This document shows, piece after piece, positions 32,878-42,589 of a stretch of 64,000 nt of DNA. How positions within the stretch are numbered: the stretch's first letter is position 1; each line of letters starts with the position of its first letter. The stretch is from DASVDE01 sp963740065. Lineage in GTDB: Bacteria > Actinomycetota > Thermoleophilia > Solirubrobacterales > 70-9. Made by a program: the position numbers and the translations under genes. The notes beneath the pieces are model-generated. The model ran no database searches. It was not told the DNA's origin and saw only the letters and a list, made by a program, of their open reading frames with translations. The stretch covers positions 124,001-188,000 of the forward strand of contig CAVUCS010000004.1 in the NCBI GenBank assembly GCA_963740065.1. The letters run 5' to 3'.

Positions 32878-33675
32878 TCAATGCTCCGCCCGCCCGCCTC
32901 GCGGCGGCCAAGGGAAGAAGGCGCTGGTGCGCGCGACGTAGTCCGCATAGCCCTCGCGGCGCTTGGTCAACGAGCGCTCGAGTGGGGCGGCGCCGCTGAC
33001 CCGGATCAGCAGGATCGACATGACCACGGGGCCCACCACCGTCCACCAGGCGCTGCCGACGGCGAGCGCGACGAGCCAGATCCCCCACCAGACGCAGAAG
33101 TCGCCGAAGTAATTCGGGTGGCGCGTATAGCGCCAGAGGCCGCGATCCATCACCTGCCCCCGATTCGCGGGGTCAGCCTTGAAGCGGGCGAGCTGCCGGT
33201 CGCCGACCGCCTCGAAGGTGAGCCCGACGATCCAGACCGCGGTTCCGATCCAATCGAGCGCGCCGAGCCCAGTAGGTGTGGGGTCATTCATCGCCACCTG
33301 CACTGGAAGCGAGACGACCCACATCAACGCGCCCTGCAGCCAGAACACGACAACCAGGCTGCGCAGCGGCCAGCGCTTCCCGTGACGACGGCGCATCGCG
33401 GCGTAGCGGTAGTCCTCGCCCTTGCCCAGGTTGCGGCGGGCGAGGTACGCGGTCAGGCGCAGGCCCCAGGCGGTAACCAGCAGCGCGAGCAGCAGCCGGC
33501 GATCGGCGCTGCCGTCGCCGAGGATATAGGCGGCCCAGGCGACGATCACGAAGCCGCTGCCCCAGAAGATGTCGACGATCGAGGTGTCCTTGAGCGCGAC
33601 ACTCACCGCCCATAGCGCCGTGACGAGGGCCAAAACCAGCCCCGCTTCGGCCGCGAGCAGGCCGGCGGTGCTCAC
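32878..33675 (-). CDS. DUF1295/steroid 5-alpha-reductase-like membrane protein
   Basis: 265 residues, about seven helices. The C-terminal motif GLWRYTRHPNYFGDFCVWWG is the signature of the ICMT/steroid reductase C-terminal superfamily that DUF1295 belongs to; SIVDIFWGSGFV marks the N-terminal part. These are NAD(P)H-dependent reductases or methyltransferases of lipid substrates, otherwise unassigned. Its start overlaps the acyltransferase stop by 4 bp. Confidence 0.88.
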   Translation of the reverse strand: MSTAGLLAAEAGLVLALVTALWAVSVALKDTSIVDIFWGSGFVIVAWAAYILGDGSADRRLLLALLVTAWGLRLTAYLARRNLGKGEDYRYAAMRRRHGKRWPLRSLVVVFWLQGALMWVVSLPVQVAMNDPTPTGLGALDWIGTAVWIVGLTFEAVGDRQLARFKADPANRGQVMDRGLWRYTRHPNYFGDFCVWWGIWLVALAVGSAWWTVVGPVVMSILLIRVSGAAPLERSLTKRREGYADYVARTSAFFPWPPRGGRAEH

Positions 33676-34716
33676 GACTCCACCGGCTGGGGATCGGCGT
33701 CGAAGCGCTTCTCGAGCCAGTCGTCAACATCCTGCCAGAGGTCATAGAGCCAGTCCGCGCGCGCGGCGTCCCCCGCGGGGACGGCGGAGCGCGGCACCCG
33801 TGTGACCCGCACTCTTACGACCAGGTCGACAAGACCGCCGCGCCAAATGTCGGAGACCAAGCGCAAGCCATCGAAGCCGTGGTGGGCGATGACGAGGACA
33901 TCGGCGCCCGGGGCGCCATCGAGCAGCGCCCCGACGCCTCCTAAGCGGGGCGGCAGCAGATGACGCAGGCGCTCCGCCTTTGCGGCCAAATCGCGGTCGC
34001 GGTCGCCGATCCGCGCGATCGCGCGCCTGCGGCGCTCAGGTGTGAAACGGGTCCCCTCGGGGTAGATCAGGACTCCCTCGTCGCCTCCCAGGCCCTGCGC
34101 CAGCGAGCGGATCCGCTCCAGCTCCACCGCCTCGCCCGTGCCGCGTCGGACGAAGTAATTCGGCAAGCGCCGGCCGGCGACATCGAGGCAGGGGTCGGCA
34201 AGCAGTTCGCGCTTAAGCACATAGCGCAGGCGGATTGCGTGCGGACGGGTGACCAGGATCGCCGGCAGGAGGTTGTCGACGATGCTCGCGTGGCGGATCA
34301 GCACGACGACCGGCCCCGGCGCGATCGCGTCGTCGCCGGTCACCTCGAGGCGGAGGCCGAATAATGCCCTGACCGCGCCGAACAGGACACCGGCCCACAG
34401 CTGCTGTAGACCGAGCGTCATTCGCATCCAGCGCCGCCTCCCGGCGGCCGCCCATGCTGAGGGCCCAGGCCACTGCCATCGCGGCGAGCCCGAGGATTTC
34501 GGCGGCGAGATAGACCCAAAGAAATGCGGTCAGCCGCAGGGCCGTAGGCGGCACTCCGAAGGCGAGCCGGCGAACGACATCGACGATGACGGAGACGACG
34601 AGCAGTAGCGGGAAGAGCGCGGTGATCAGCAGCAGGCCGAGCACCAGCGGCGGAATCGTACGCACTCGCCGCAGCACCGTCTCAACACGGGTTTCATCGA
34701 CGCCACCCCGTTGCAC
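33672..34716 (-). CDS. PlsC-type lysophospholipid acyltransferase with N-terminal helices, frameshifted
   Basis: Membrane acyltransferase of the PlsC family. The open frame from 34427 gives the acyltransferase core: HX4D in IRHASIVDN, GTRF box in LIYPEGTRFTP. The frame starting at 34716 encodes two or three N-terminal membrane helices (IPPLVLGLLLITALFPLLL, AFLWVYLAAEILGLAAMAV) and ends in nonsense. The two join at about 34430-34440 (in the GGGAGG stretch) if one base is changed, giving a protein of about 347 residues with the usual layout. Start GTG/TTG region at 34716 overlaps the divergent small gene slightly. Confidence 0.78.
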
Positions 34717-34755
34717 AAGGCAATTCTGGCACGGGCCGGCGATATGCTCGCGCCG

Positions 34756-35019
34756 ATGTCGAGGGACTTCAAGATCCGCGGATACGTAGTCGGCCAGTCC
34801 CCGAATCCACCGCTCTGGATCGCCTTCGCAGCCCTACTCGCCACGCGACTGGCCACCGACGGCAGCACGATCAATGATCTCGCCCGCGCGATCTTCTACG
34901 TCGCGCTGACCGTGTGGGCCTACGAAGAGGCCGCGCACGGGGTCAACGTCTTTCGTAAGGCGCTGGGGACGGTCGCACTGGTGCTGATCGTCGTCGGCGT
35001 CGCCCGGGCCATCGGATAG
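34756..35019 (+). CDS. Small two-helix membrane protein, unknown function
   Basis: About 87 residues (MSRDFKIRGYVVGQSPNPPLW...). Two hydrophobic helices (about 22-42 and 62-85) separated by an amphipathic segment with WAYEEAAHGVNVFRKALG. Family members of this pattern are hypothetical proteins of Actinobacteria. Starts at 34711 or 34744 would lengthen it. Confidence 0.6.
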   Translation: MSRDFKIRGYVVGQSPNPPLWIAFAALLATRLATDGSTINDLARAIFYVALTVWAYEEAAHGVNVFRKALGTVALVLIVVGVARAIG

Positions 35020-35134
35020 GCCAACCCCGAAACCGCGCGGATCTGGTCACGTCGAGATGATCGCGGGCCGCGCCGCTTTCTGCCGTGCATACGCGCGTTG
35101 CTATTGGCGGATCGCTCTGTGATCATGCCAAGGG

Positions 35135-37534
35135 ATGAGCGCACAGGGAATGGCTTGGACGTTCGGAGGCACGGGTCGGCAATGGGCCCGACTGCTCGGG
35201 CCGACTGTTCTGGTGTCCTTGGTAATCCTGCTCGGTGCTTCATCCGCTTCGGCGATGACGGTCACCTCGACTGGCGAAACGGGTGCCTGCACCCTTCGTG
35301 GCGCAATTGAGGCAGTCAATACGAACAACAGCGGCACGGCGTGCGGGTCGGTGTTGAGCGGCGGACTCACGCCGATCAATCTCCCCGCCAACACCTACAC
35401 GCCCTCCGATGGCCAGTTGCAAGTCACGTCGGGCGCAAAGCTCGAAATCATCGGCGCGAGCATCAATGACCCGGCGTCGACCGTAATCGACGCAACCGGT
35501 CCCGGCAGGGTCTTCGAAATCCTCTCGGGCGCCCAGGTGAAACTGACCGGCCTCAAGGTTACGGGCGGCCAGACCGCAAACGGGACGAACGGATCGTCCT
35601 ACGGCCAATACGGAGGATCGGCCGAGAACGGCGGCGGAATCCTCAACAAAGGCAGCCTTACTCTCGACCACGTTCTCGTTACAGCGAACTTCACCGGCAA
35701 CGGTGGCAGCGGGGCCGACGGGGTTTCGGATGCGCAAAGCGACGGGAAGGGCGGCGGCGGAGGTGGCCGCGGCGGAGGCATCTACAACAACGCGGGCGCC
35801 TCTCTCTCCGTGACTGCATCCACGATCAGCGACAACGGGACCGGCGGTGGTGGGGACGGCGGCGCTGGAGGCATAGGCGTCGGTGGGCTCGGTCACTACC
35901 CCCAGGGCGGTCAGGGCGGTGCCGGTGGCCTTCCGGGATCCGGCGGTGGCATCTACAACGCGGGCAGCGCGACGATCACCACCTCGGCGCTGAGCGGGAA
36001 CTTCACAGGCCGTGGCGGAGATGGCGGCAACGGCGGCCAGGGAGCCGGTCCGTTTGACGACGGAATGGGCCACATCTTCGGCTCCGGGCGGGGCGGTTAC
36101 GGAGGCGACGGCGGGTCGGCGAGCTACTCGCGGTACGAATACTGCGGGTGCTACCAGCCCTACTCGATCCTTGGCGGGGGCGGTATCGCGAACGTCGAAG
36201 GTGGCTCGCTGACGATGACTGCATCGACCGTCAGCGGCAACAACACTGGCGCCGGTGGCAATGGCGGTGGAGCCGGAGTTGGCGGGCCCGACTTCAACGG
36301 CCACTCGGTCACCGGCTCCCACGGAGGATTTGCCGGCTCCGGCGGCGTCGGCGGGGGCCTTTGGACATCCTCCGGAACCGCAACCCTCACCAACGTTACG
36401 TTCAGCGGCAACTTCACCGGCGACGGCGGCGTGGGCGGCAATGGGCCCACAACGGGATCGCTCGGCCCCGGCCCGGGTGGTTACGGCGGCGATGGCGGCG
36501 CGATCTGGGCCTACGGCGCACGATCCCCCTATTACGTTCAGCTCATACACGTCACCATTTCGAAGAACTCTCCAGGCGACGCGGGTCCCGCCGGCGATCC
36601 CGGCGCGCCGCCCGAAGGAAGTGGCCCGTTCCCAGGTACGCCCGGCGTCCGCGGCAAGGGGTCCGGCATCGCGGTCGGCGGTCGCTACGACCCCTCCGGC
36701 GCGAGCGTGCGCCTCAAAAACACGATCATCGCGAACAACGGGCTCGTGTCCGATGCGAACTGCGTCGAAAGTGGTGCTTCGCCGACCAACTACTCCGACC
36801 AAGGCGGCAACCTGACCTGGGGAGGCACTACCTGCCCGGGCACCAGCGCCGATCCGATGCTCGGCCTGCTGCAGAACAACGGCGGCCCGACGTTCACGAT
36901 GCTGCCCCAGTCAGGGAGCGCGGCGATCGGAGCGATCACCTCGGCCTGCAGCAACGTGCCGACCGATCAACGTGGATACCCGCGACCCGGCAGCGGCTCG
37001 ACCTGCGACATCGGCGCCGTAGAGACTGGGTCGGCCCCAGCACTCACGCCGACCACCACGGCGGTGAGCACATCGACCAACCCGGCCGCGACCGACCAGG
37101 CGGTCACCCTGACGGCGACCGTTTCCCCTCCCCCGGGAGCCGGAACCGTCACGTTCACGGACAATGGCACGGCAATTAGTGGCTGCAGCGGAAAGAGCCT
37201 GAACGGCTCCGGACAGGCCACCTGCCCCGCGACCTTCTCGGCCGCTGGATCGCACCCAATCCTCGTCAGCTACACGGGAACCAGCGTCTACGGAGCGTCG
37301 ACTTCACCCACGCTGACCCAGGTCGTCCAGTCTCAGCAGGCCGGCGGCCCCGGCCCAAGCGGCGGCGGCGTCCCAAACGGAGCCGGAGGTGGCGGCAGCA
37401 CCCCGCCGCCGGCCACCGCTCCCGTCAAACCAAGAGTCCTCAAATGCCCGAAATCGAAGAAACGGGTCGTCGTCAAGGGCAAGGCCAAGTGCGTGCGCAA
37501 GCGCAGTCCCAAGCACAGAGGCAAACACCACTAG
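35135..37534 (+). CDS. Giant secreted Gly-rich beta-helix protein with Ig-like domain
   Basis: 799 residues. Signal peptide (about 18-43), then a CSLREA-like segment TSTGETGACTLRGAIEAVN, a long Gly/Asn/Ser-rich right-handed parallel beta-helix (about 100-600, repeated GG-x-GG-x-GG and ISDNGTGG-like turns), a choice-anchor-like end (QSGSAAIGAITSACSNVPTDQRGYPRPG), one Ig-like domain (about 640-725) and a basic C-terminal tail (PKSKKRVVVKGKAKCVRKR). The composition and the CSLREA/choice-anchor pattern are typical of surface-displayed actinobacterial proteins. Ligand unknown. Confidence 0.85.
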   Translation: MSAQGMAWTFGGTGRQWARLLGPTVLVSLVILLGASSASAMTVTSTGETGACTLRGAIEAVNTNNSGTACGSVLSGGLTPINLPANTYTPSDGQLQVTSGAKLEIIGASINDPASTVIDATGPGRVFEILSGAQVKLTGLKVTGGQTANGTNGSSYGQYGGSAENGGGILNKGSLTLDHVLVTANFTGNGGSGADGVSDAQSDGKGGGGGGRGGGIYNNAGASLSVTASTISDNGTGGGGDGGAGGIGVGGLGHYPQGGQGGAGGLPGSGGGIYNAGSATITTSALSGNFTGRGGDGGNGGQGAGPFDDGMGHIFGSGRGGYGGDGGSASYSRYEYCGCYQPYSILGGGGIANVEGGSLTMTASTVSGNNTGAGGNGGGAGVGGPDFNGHSVTGSHGGFAGSGGVGGGLWTSSGTATLTNVTFSGNFTGDGGVGGNGPTTGSLGPGPGGYGGDGGAIWAYGARSPYYVQLIHVTISKNSPGDAGPAGDPGAPPEGSGPFPGTPGVRGKGSGIAVGGRYDPSGASVRLKNTIIANNGLVSDANCVESGASPTNYSDQGGNLTWGGTTCPGTSADPMLGLLQNNGGPTFTMLPQSGSAAIGAITSACSNVPTDQRGYPRPGSGSTCDIGAVETGSAPALTPTTTAVSTSTNPAATDQAVTLTATVSPPPGAGTVTFTDNGTAISGCSGKSLNGSGQATCPATFSAAGSHPILVSYTGTSVYGASTSPTLTQVVQSQQAGGPGPSGGGVPNGAGGGGSTPPPATAPVKPRVLKCPKSKKRVVVKGKAKCVRKRSPKHRGKHH

Positions 37535-37559
37535 CGCTTACCCGACCCGGAAGACGAAC

Positions 37560-37587
37560 GGCGTGGGAATTCAAGCTCCCGCACGCC
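37560..37587. terminator. Possible bidirectional terminator between convergent surface-protein genes
   Basis: GGCGTG and downstream GCACGCC form an imperfect stem with a bulge and an ATTCAAGC loop in the 52-bp gap. No T-tract, so weak evidence. Confidence 0.3.
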
Positions 37588-39668
37588 TACCTGCGGATCA
37601 GCTTGACCTTTCGCCTCAGCGAGCGTTTATTGCCGGCGAGGTCCGAGACCACGACGACGATCTTCACCGCCACCGCCTTACCGGCACGAAGCGCCGTCAG
37701 GACCCTCCCGACCGGAAGCTTCAACTTGATCGCGACCTTGCCGCCCTTCGGAATCGCCCTCTTGACCGGCTTCAGTTTCACCCGTTTCGAGGCGCTGGCG
37801 AACTGTGGCAAGACGATGCTTCCGCCCGCGGTGGCGGTGCATGCCTCCTCTGGACAAGAGACACCGACGGCCACGGTTTTCCCGGCTCTCTGGGTCGACC
37901 TGCCGTAGAGACGGGCTTTTGGCGGAGTCGAATCGGAGGCATGGCCGTCTTCCGAATTACACCCCGGGTCGTTCTCGTCGATTAAGCCGTCTTTGTCGTT
38001 GTCGAGGCCGTCCGAGCAGGTTTTGTCTCCGGGAGGGCCCTCGATGCCCGGTCCGGAGGCGCAGGGGTAGGGAGCAAACCCGGACGGGTCGGCTGCCCCC
38101 GCGAACCCAGCCAACCCCGCTTTGCCGGCCACACCCGAAATGCCTTCCCACGCGGTGGCGCCGGCAGCCCCCAGCAACCCGCCGTCACCCGCACCGAGAG
38201 CGCTGCCGGTGAAGTTGGCGCAGCCCTTGAAGGCGACCGAGCCGAAGATCGAGGCGCCCGTGGCATCCCCCCCGTCCCCTCCATCGCCGCCATCGCCACT
38301 CGTCGGCGCGGCCACTCCGATCGTGCTGTTTTGTGGATAGGGAGAGGCGCCGCCGGCACCGGCTTCGCCTCCGGTCCCCCAACCGTAGGTGGGGCCGTAG
38401 CCCGCCCTGGTGTTTTCAAAGACCGCCGAGTAGACGTTGAGCGTGCCGGTGCTGTAAATCGCGCCGCCGGCCGAGTCGCCGCCATCGCCGGCATCTCCGC
38501 CGTCGCCGCCGTCCCCGACCGGCGGTTCGACGTTGCCGTGACCGTTGCCGCCTTCGCCACCCGCGGCGCCATTGCCCCCCGAACGCCCGGCAACCTCAGG
38601 TCCTTTGAAGATCGCGTCGGTGAGGTTGACCGTGCCCTCGCTGTATATAGCGCCGCCGTGGGCGTTACCGGCATCGCCGCCGGCGCCCGCATTTCCACCG
38701 GTGCCGCTGTAGCCGCCGGGTCTTCCGTACCAGCTGCAGCAAGGCCCGCCGGCGGAGCCGCCGCGTCCGGCCCAGCCGCCCTGGCCGCCGGCGCCGCCGT
38801 GACCGCCGTAGCCGCCATATGCAGCGGTTCCTTGGAAGAGCGTGCCGCTGACGTTCAGCGTCGCGCCCGACTCCACGTATACGGCCCCGCCCTTCGCATC
38901 GCCGCCGTCGCCGCCGTCACCACCATCCGCACCGTCGGCCGCCAAGCCACCATCCCCGCCGTAAATCTCCTGGCTGCAGTTAATAGTGCCGACTGGGCTC
39001 CCGCCGTTACCGCCGCTGCCGCCGCTGCCGCCGTTTCCGCCGCTGCCGCCACTTTCGCCGCTGATAATCCCGGACAGGTGGCCACCGTAGACGCTGACGG
39101 TCGCGCCGGTTTCTATGTAGATCCCGCCGCCTAGCTTGTCACCGCCGTCCGCGCCACCGCCGCCACCGCTGACCGCCGGCGTTCCATCCTCGCCGTCATC
39201 GGCCTTGGCGCCGACATTCCCGGCCGTGCAAGCGATATCCGCGCCCTGAGCGCCGTCGGTCCCGGATACTCCCGCCGCGCCGTTACCGGCCGATTCCGGG
39301 GCCCTGTATCCATGGACCGTGAGATCCACCAGGACGAGTTCGCCGCTGACGACCTCGAACGCGTGGCCGTCGTTGTTCACGATCCTCACCGTCTCCCCAT
39401 TCGCGTCGAGCGTCACCGACGAGGTGACCGTGAGCGGCGAAGAGAGATCGATGTTGTGGTTGCCGGCCACACAGTCGAACGCGTAATCGCCGCCTGAGTC
39501 AACCGCGGCGCGCAACGCCGTCTCATCGTCGCAGTCGGTGATCGGGGTCGAGACAGCGCCGGCCTCAGACGGGATGAAAAGCGCCGCCGACAAGGTCGCC
39601 GCAACGCAGGCAAGTCGCACCAGTCGCTGTGGTGATGGGTGGACGACGGCCATCTTCAACCCCGCCAT
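37587..39668 (-). CDS. Giant secreted Gly-rich beta-helix protein with Ca-binding-like motif
   Basis: 693 residues. Signal peptide (about 15-38), an N-terminal beta region (CDDETALRAAVDSGG; LTVTSSVTLDANGETVRI), a very Gly-rich helix (about 120-500; runs like GGSGGNGGSGGSGGNGG), then CSDGLDNDKDGLIDENDPGC, a thrombospondin-type-3-like Asp-rich loop that likely binds calcium, and a C-terminal beta domain ending RRKVKLIRR. It is convergent with a similarly built but not obviously homologous giant protein. Long G-rich runs make this region prone to assembly error. Confidence 0.83.
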   Translation of the reverse strand: MAGLKMAVVHPSPQRLVRLACVAATLSAALFIPSEAGAVSTPITDCDDETALRAAVDSGGDYAFDCVAGNHNIDLSSPLTVTSSVTLDANGETVRIVNNDGHAFEVVSGELVLVDLTVHGYRAPESAGNGAAGVSGTDGAQGADIACTAGNVGAKADDGEDGTPAVSGGGGGADGGDKLGGGIYIETGATVSVYGGHLSGIISGESGGSGGNGGSGGSGGNGGSPVGTINCSQEIYGGDGGLAADGADGGDGGDGGDAKGGAVYVESGATLNVSGTLFQGTAAYGGYGGHGGAGGQGGWAGRGGSAGGPCCSWYGRPGGYSGTGGNAGAGGDAGNAHGGAIYSEGTVNLTDAIFKGPEVAGRSGGNGAAGGEGGNGHGNVEPPVGDGGDGGDAGDGGDSAGGAIYSTGTLNVYSAVFENTRAGYGPTYGWGTGGEAGAGGASPYPQNSTIGVAAPTSGDGGDGGDGGDATGASIFGSVAFKGCANFTGSALGAGDGGLLGAAGATAWEGISGVAGKAGLAGFAGAADPSGFAPYPCASGPGIEGPPGDKTCSDGLDNDKDGLIDENDPGCNSEDGHASDSTPPKARLYGRSTQRAGKTVAVGVSCPEEACTATAGGSIVLPQFASASKRVKLKPVKRAIPKGGKVAIKLKLPVGRVLTALRAGKAVAVKIVVVVSDLAGNKRSLRRKVKLIRR

Positions 39669-39792
39669 GGTAACGGCCGATCGCTATGGCCCAGGAGGAA
39701 TGCCGCGCCCCGGCGCGTAGCGTCTGCATGCCTGGAAGGCCTTGCGGGCCTTGGCCGCATTCTGTCCCGCGAACGGCGGCGCTCCTCCGCCG

Positions 39793-40224
39793 TCAGGACC
39801 ACCCGGAGGCTGGCCCCCGGCAGGAGGACGGGGGAGATAGCTCGCTGGAGCCTTCACCGCCCTGACCCGTCCGCCGCAACAAAGCCTTGAGCCGCGCCAG
39901 TAACTCCTCCAGGGCGAAGGGCTTGACCAGATAGTCGTCGGCGCCCGCCTCCAAGCCGGTGACGCGATCCTCCACGGTCTCGCGTGCGGTGAGCATCAGA
40001 ATCGGAGTCCTGTCGCCGGCGGCGCGAAGGCGCCGGCAAACTTCGAGACCATCGATGCCGGGCATCAGGACATCGAGAATCAGAGCGTCGGGCGCGTCCT
40101 GGCGAAGGTGAGAGATGGCCTCCTCCCCACTGGCGACCTCATCGACCCCGTAGCCCTCGAGCGCCAAGGCACGGCGCAGTGCCGCACGCAGCGGGTACTC
40201 GTCGTCAACGATCAGGACATCCAC
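39793..40224 (-). CDS. Response regulator receiver protein, DNA-binding domain absent
   Basis: 143 residues. A complete OmpR-type receiver: VDDE near the N-terminus, Asp in LILDVLMPG, Thr in MLTARE, Lys in VKPFALEELLARLKALLRR. The sequence up to LLRR is identical in style to PhoB/OmpR proteins, which continue with a winged helix, but here a Ser/Pro tail follows and the frame stops. No winged helix is visible in other frames downstream. It is either a single-domain regulator or a truncated gene. Confidence 0.83.
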   Translation of the reverse strand: MDVLIVDDEYPLRAALRRALALEGYGVDEVASGEEAISHLRQDAPDALILDVLMPGIDGLEVCRRLRAAGDRTPILMLTARETVEDRVTGLEAGADDYLVKPFALEELLARLKALLRRTGQGGEGSSELSPPSSCRGPASGWS

Positions 40225-40279
40225 CCCAAGCAGGATGAACGAGCAGCTGAAGAATTCCGTAAGACTCTGGAACCCGAGG

Positions 40280-40352
40280 CACCGCTACGGGGATTCGAAC
40301 CCCGGTTTCCGGACTGAGAATCCGGCGTCCTAGTCCCCTAGACGATAGCGGC
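40280..40352 (-). tRNA. tRNA-Glu (anticodon CTC)
   Basis: Cloverleaf of 73 nt on the minus strand: acceptor GCCGCTA with TAGCGGT, D-arm CTAGGGGACTAG, anticodon stem CCGGA/TCCGG around TTCTCAG (anticodon CTC), and T-loop GGTTCGAATCC. No encoded CCA. Confidence 0.93.
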
Positions 40353-40445
40353 GTGGGGGCGGGATTCTAGCGAGACGGGGGCGCGGCTCGTGTCGTCGTT
40401 TGGAGCATCGGGCGATGGCCTTCAACCGGTAGATTGCCTGCTCCC

Positions 40446-40529
40446 GCGGCTGTGGCGGAACTGGTAGACGCGCACGGTTCAGATCCGTGTGGAGGAAACT
40501 CCGTGGAGGTTCGACTCCTCTCAGCCGCA
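40446..40529 (+). tRNA. tRNA-Leu (anticodon CAG)
   Basis: 84-nt class II tRNA: acceptor GCGGCTG/CAGCCGC, anticodon stem CACGG/CCGTG around TTCAGAT, a variable arm GGAGGAAACTCC, T-arm with GGTTCGACTCC. No encoded CCA. Confidence 0.94.
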
Positions 40530-41461
40530 TTGCGCCCGAGGGCGAGCGGGTCAGGCGGCTTGCTTCGCCGGCTGGCCTGGTCGGCGCGGGCGGCGGTTGA
40601 GGCGATTTCCTCGATGAAGGTCGGCCACAACTCTTTGGGTAGGTCGTGACCCATGCCCTCGATCAGGCGCAGGTGGGCGCCGGGGATCGCCTTGGCGGTG
40701 GCGCGGCCACCACTGGGGCGAATCAGTTGGTCCGCGTGCCGTGCAGCACGATGACCGGGAGGCGGAGCTGCCGCAGCGCCTCGGTACGGTTGCCCGAAGC
40801 GGCGATTGCGTGGATCTGGCGGAGCACGCCCGCCGGACTGTGGGAGCGGTCGTACAACTCCCCCGCCACCTTCCGCAGCCGCGCCTCGTCCATCGGATAG
40901 CCGGGCGAGCCGATCACCTGGAAGGTCTTAAGGATGCGCTCGACGTAGGCCTCGCGGCTACGCGGGAACAGCGCGAAGAGGAGGCTGGGGCCTTAAGGTC
41001 GGCGTGCCCATCCGCCTGCGGCCGGAAGTCGACATGATCGAGACCAGTGAGAGGATCCGCTCGGGTCGCTCGATCGCCATGGTCTGGGCAATCATCCCGC
41101 CCATCGAAGCGCCGACGAGGTGGGCGGAATCGATTCCCAGATGGTCCATGAACCCGGCGGTATCGGCAGCCATGTCGGAGAGCAGATAGGCGGCGCAGGC
41201 CCGGCGGCCGAGAAACACATCCGCTCTCCGCGGCACGCCCGCCGCATCGAGCATCGTCGAGTGGCCGATGTCTCGATTGTCGAAGCGAATCACCCGGAAG
41301 CCGCGCTCGACGAGCATCGCGCAGAACTCCTCATCCCAGGCGACCATCTGAGTGCCGAGTCCCATGATCAGCAACAGCGGCTTGCCGGTCGGATCGCCGA
41401 TCTCCTGATAGGCAATCTCGATTCCATTGCCGGGAGCGAGGCGCTCTTCGGTCAATCTCAT
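40530..41461 (-). pseudogene. Alpha/beta hydrolase, broken by two frameshifts
   Basis: From ATG 41461 the protein reads as an alpha/beta hydrolase: LLLIMGLGTQMVAWDEEF, HLVGASMGGMIAQTMAIE (nucleophile elbow GxSxG, Ser) and conserved RILSLVSIMSTSG. The frame then breaks at the CCCC run (GGGG at 40988-40991 on the plus strand); the continuing frame reads LLFALFPRSREAYVERIL and LRLPVIVLHGT, then a second break near 40722 precedes LRLIEGMGHDLP (catalytic His). The final frame has no stop until 40367, antisense through tRNA-Leu, so the true end is unclear. Repaired length about 300. Confidence 0.72.
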
Positions 41462-41484
41462 CGCGAAGAGTTTAGGTTGGCCTC

Positions 41485-42589
41485 GTGCGAACCGCGATCG
41501 TCTCCGACCTACACCTCGGCAGCTACTTCGCTGAAGACCTGTTGCGCGACGCCGATATCCGCAGAATGCTGATGGAGGAGATCGGCAGCGCCGACCGGGT
41601 CGTCCTGCTCGGTGACGTACTGGAGCTTCGGGAGCTGCCGCTGGCGACGTCCTGGAGATCGCCCGCCCCTTCTTCGAAGATCTTGGGGAAGCGATGGGCG
41701 AAGGTGAGGTGCTGTTCATCCCCGGCAATCACGACCATCGCCTCGCCGAGCCGCTGCTCGAAGGCCTCGCGCTGGCGGGGGAAGCCACACTCGGCCTTGA
41801 ACATCGCCAACGACCCGCAATGGAAGCGAGCGTGCAGATCGACGGCTGGCTCGTCCGCGTCGACTCTGCATCGCCTATCCCGGCGCCTGGTTTCGAGATG
41901 ACGTCTATGCCACCCACGGCCACTACATGGATTGCCATATGTCGCTGCCGCGACTCGAATGCGTCGCCGCGGCGGCGGTGATGCGTCGCGGGATAACCGT
42001 CCCGGACCCATCCACTCCGGCCGACTACGAGCGGATACTGCGGCCCATCTACGGGCTGTCATACGGACTTGCCCAGTCGAGCCTCGCGAGCGGCATAGCC
42101 CGACCCTCCGAGCGGGCCTGGCGTTCGATCTCCACCCGCCGCGGCTCGGGCAAGCGCGCCCGCCGCGCCGCTCTTCGCGCGGCGATGGGGACGGCGGTCC
42201 CCGCCGGGGTCTGGGCGGTGAACCGCCTCCTCAACGCCGACTTCGACGCCGATCTCTCGGCCGCCGCGATCACCCGTAGCGGTATCGCGGCGGCAACCGA
42301 GACCGCGCGGCGGCTGCAGATCGACGCCGCCCACGTGATCACCGGCCACTCCCACCGGGGCGGGCCCCGTCAAGACGAAGCCGCCTGGCCGCTGCCCGGC
42401 GGAGGGCGGCTCCACAACACCGGGAGCTGGGTTTTCGCCTCCGCCTTCCACCGCCCGGGAACACCGCCCGGGCCCTACTGGCCGGGCACCGTCACCTGGC
42501 TCGACGACGAGGGTCCACCGCAGCGCGTCCAGTTGCTGACGGGCCACTCCAGGGAAGTCCTGGAGGGACGGTCAGGCGCGCCGCGATGA
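41485..42589 (+). pseudogene. Calcineurin-like metallophosphoesterase, broken by two frameshifts
   Basis: GTG 41485 begins TAIVSDLHLGSYFAEDLL, the metal site of metallophosphoesterases (DLHLG). GDVLELRELPL follows and then the frame breaks near 41644; the next frame has IPGNHDHRLAEPLLEG, and a second break near 41865 leads to WFRDDVYATHGHYMD and a C-terminal VITGHSHRGG motif. All five phosphoesterase motif blocks are therefore present but in three frames. Missing single bases in GGC and CTGCATCGCC positions would fix both. Its end overlaps the convergent hydrolase gene by about 115 bp. Confidence 0.77.

Noticed and set aside
37389..39134. Long reading frames antisense or alternate to the Gly-rich surface genes
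   Set aside because: They are products of GC-biased codon repeats in the true genes; no motifs or ribosome-binding sites.
38500..39200. Possible CRISPR array or tandem repeat in the Gly-rich region
   Set aside because: Repeats are irregular Gly codons in a single protein frame without spacers of uniform length.
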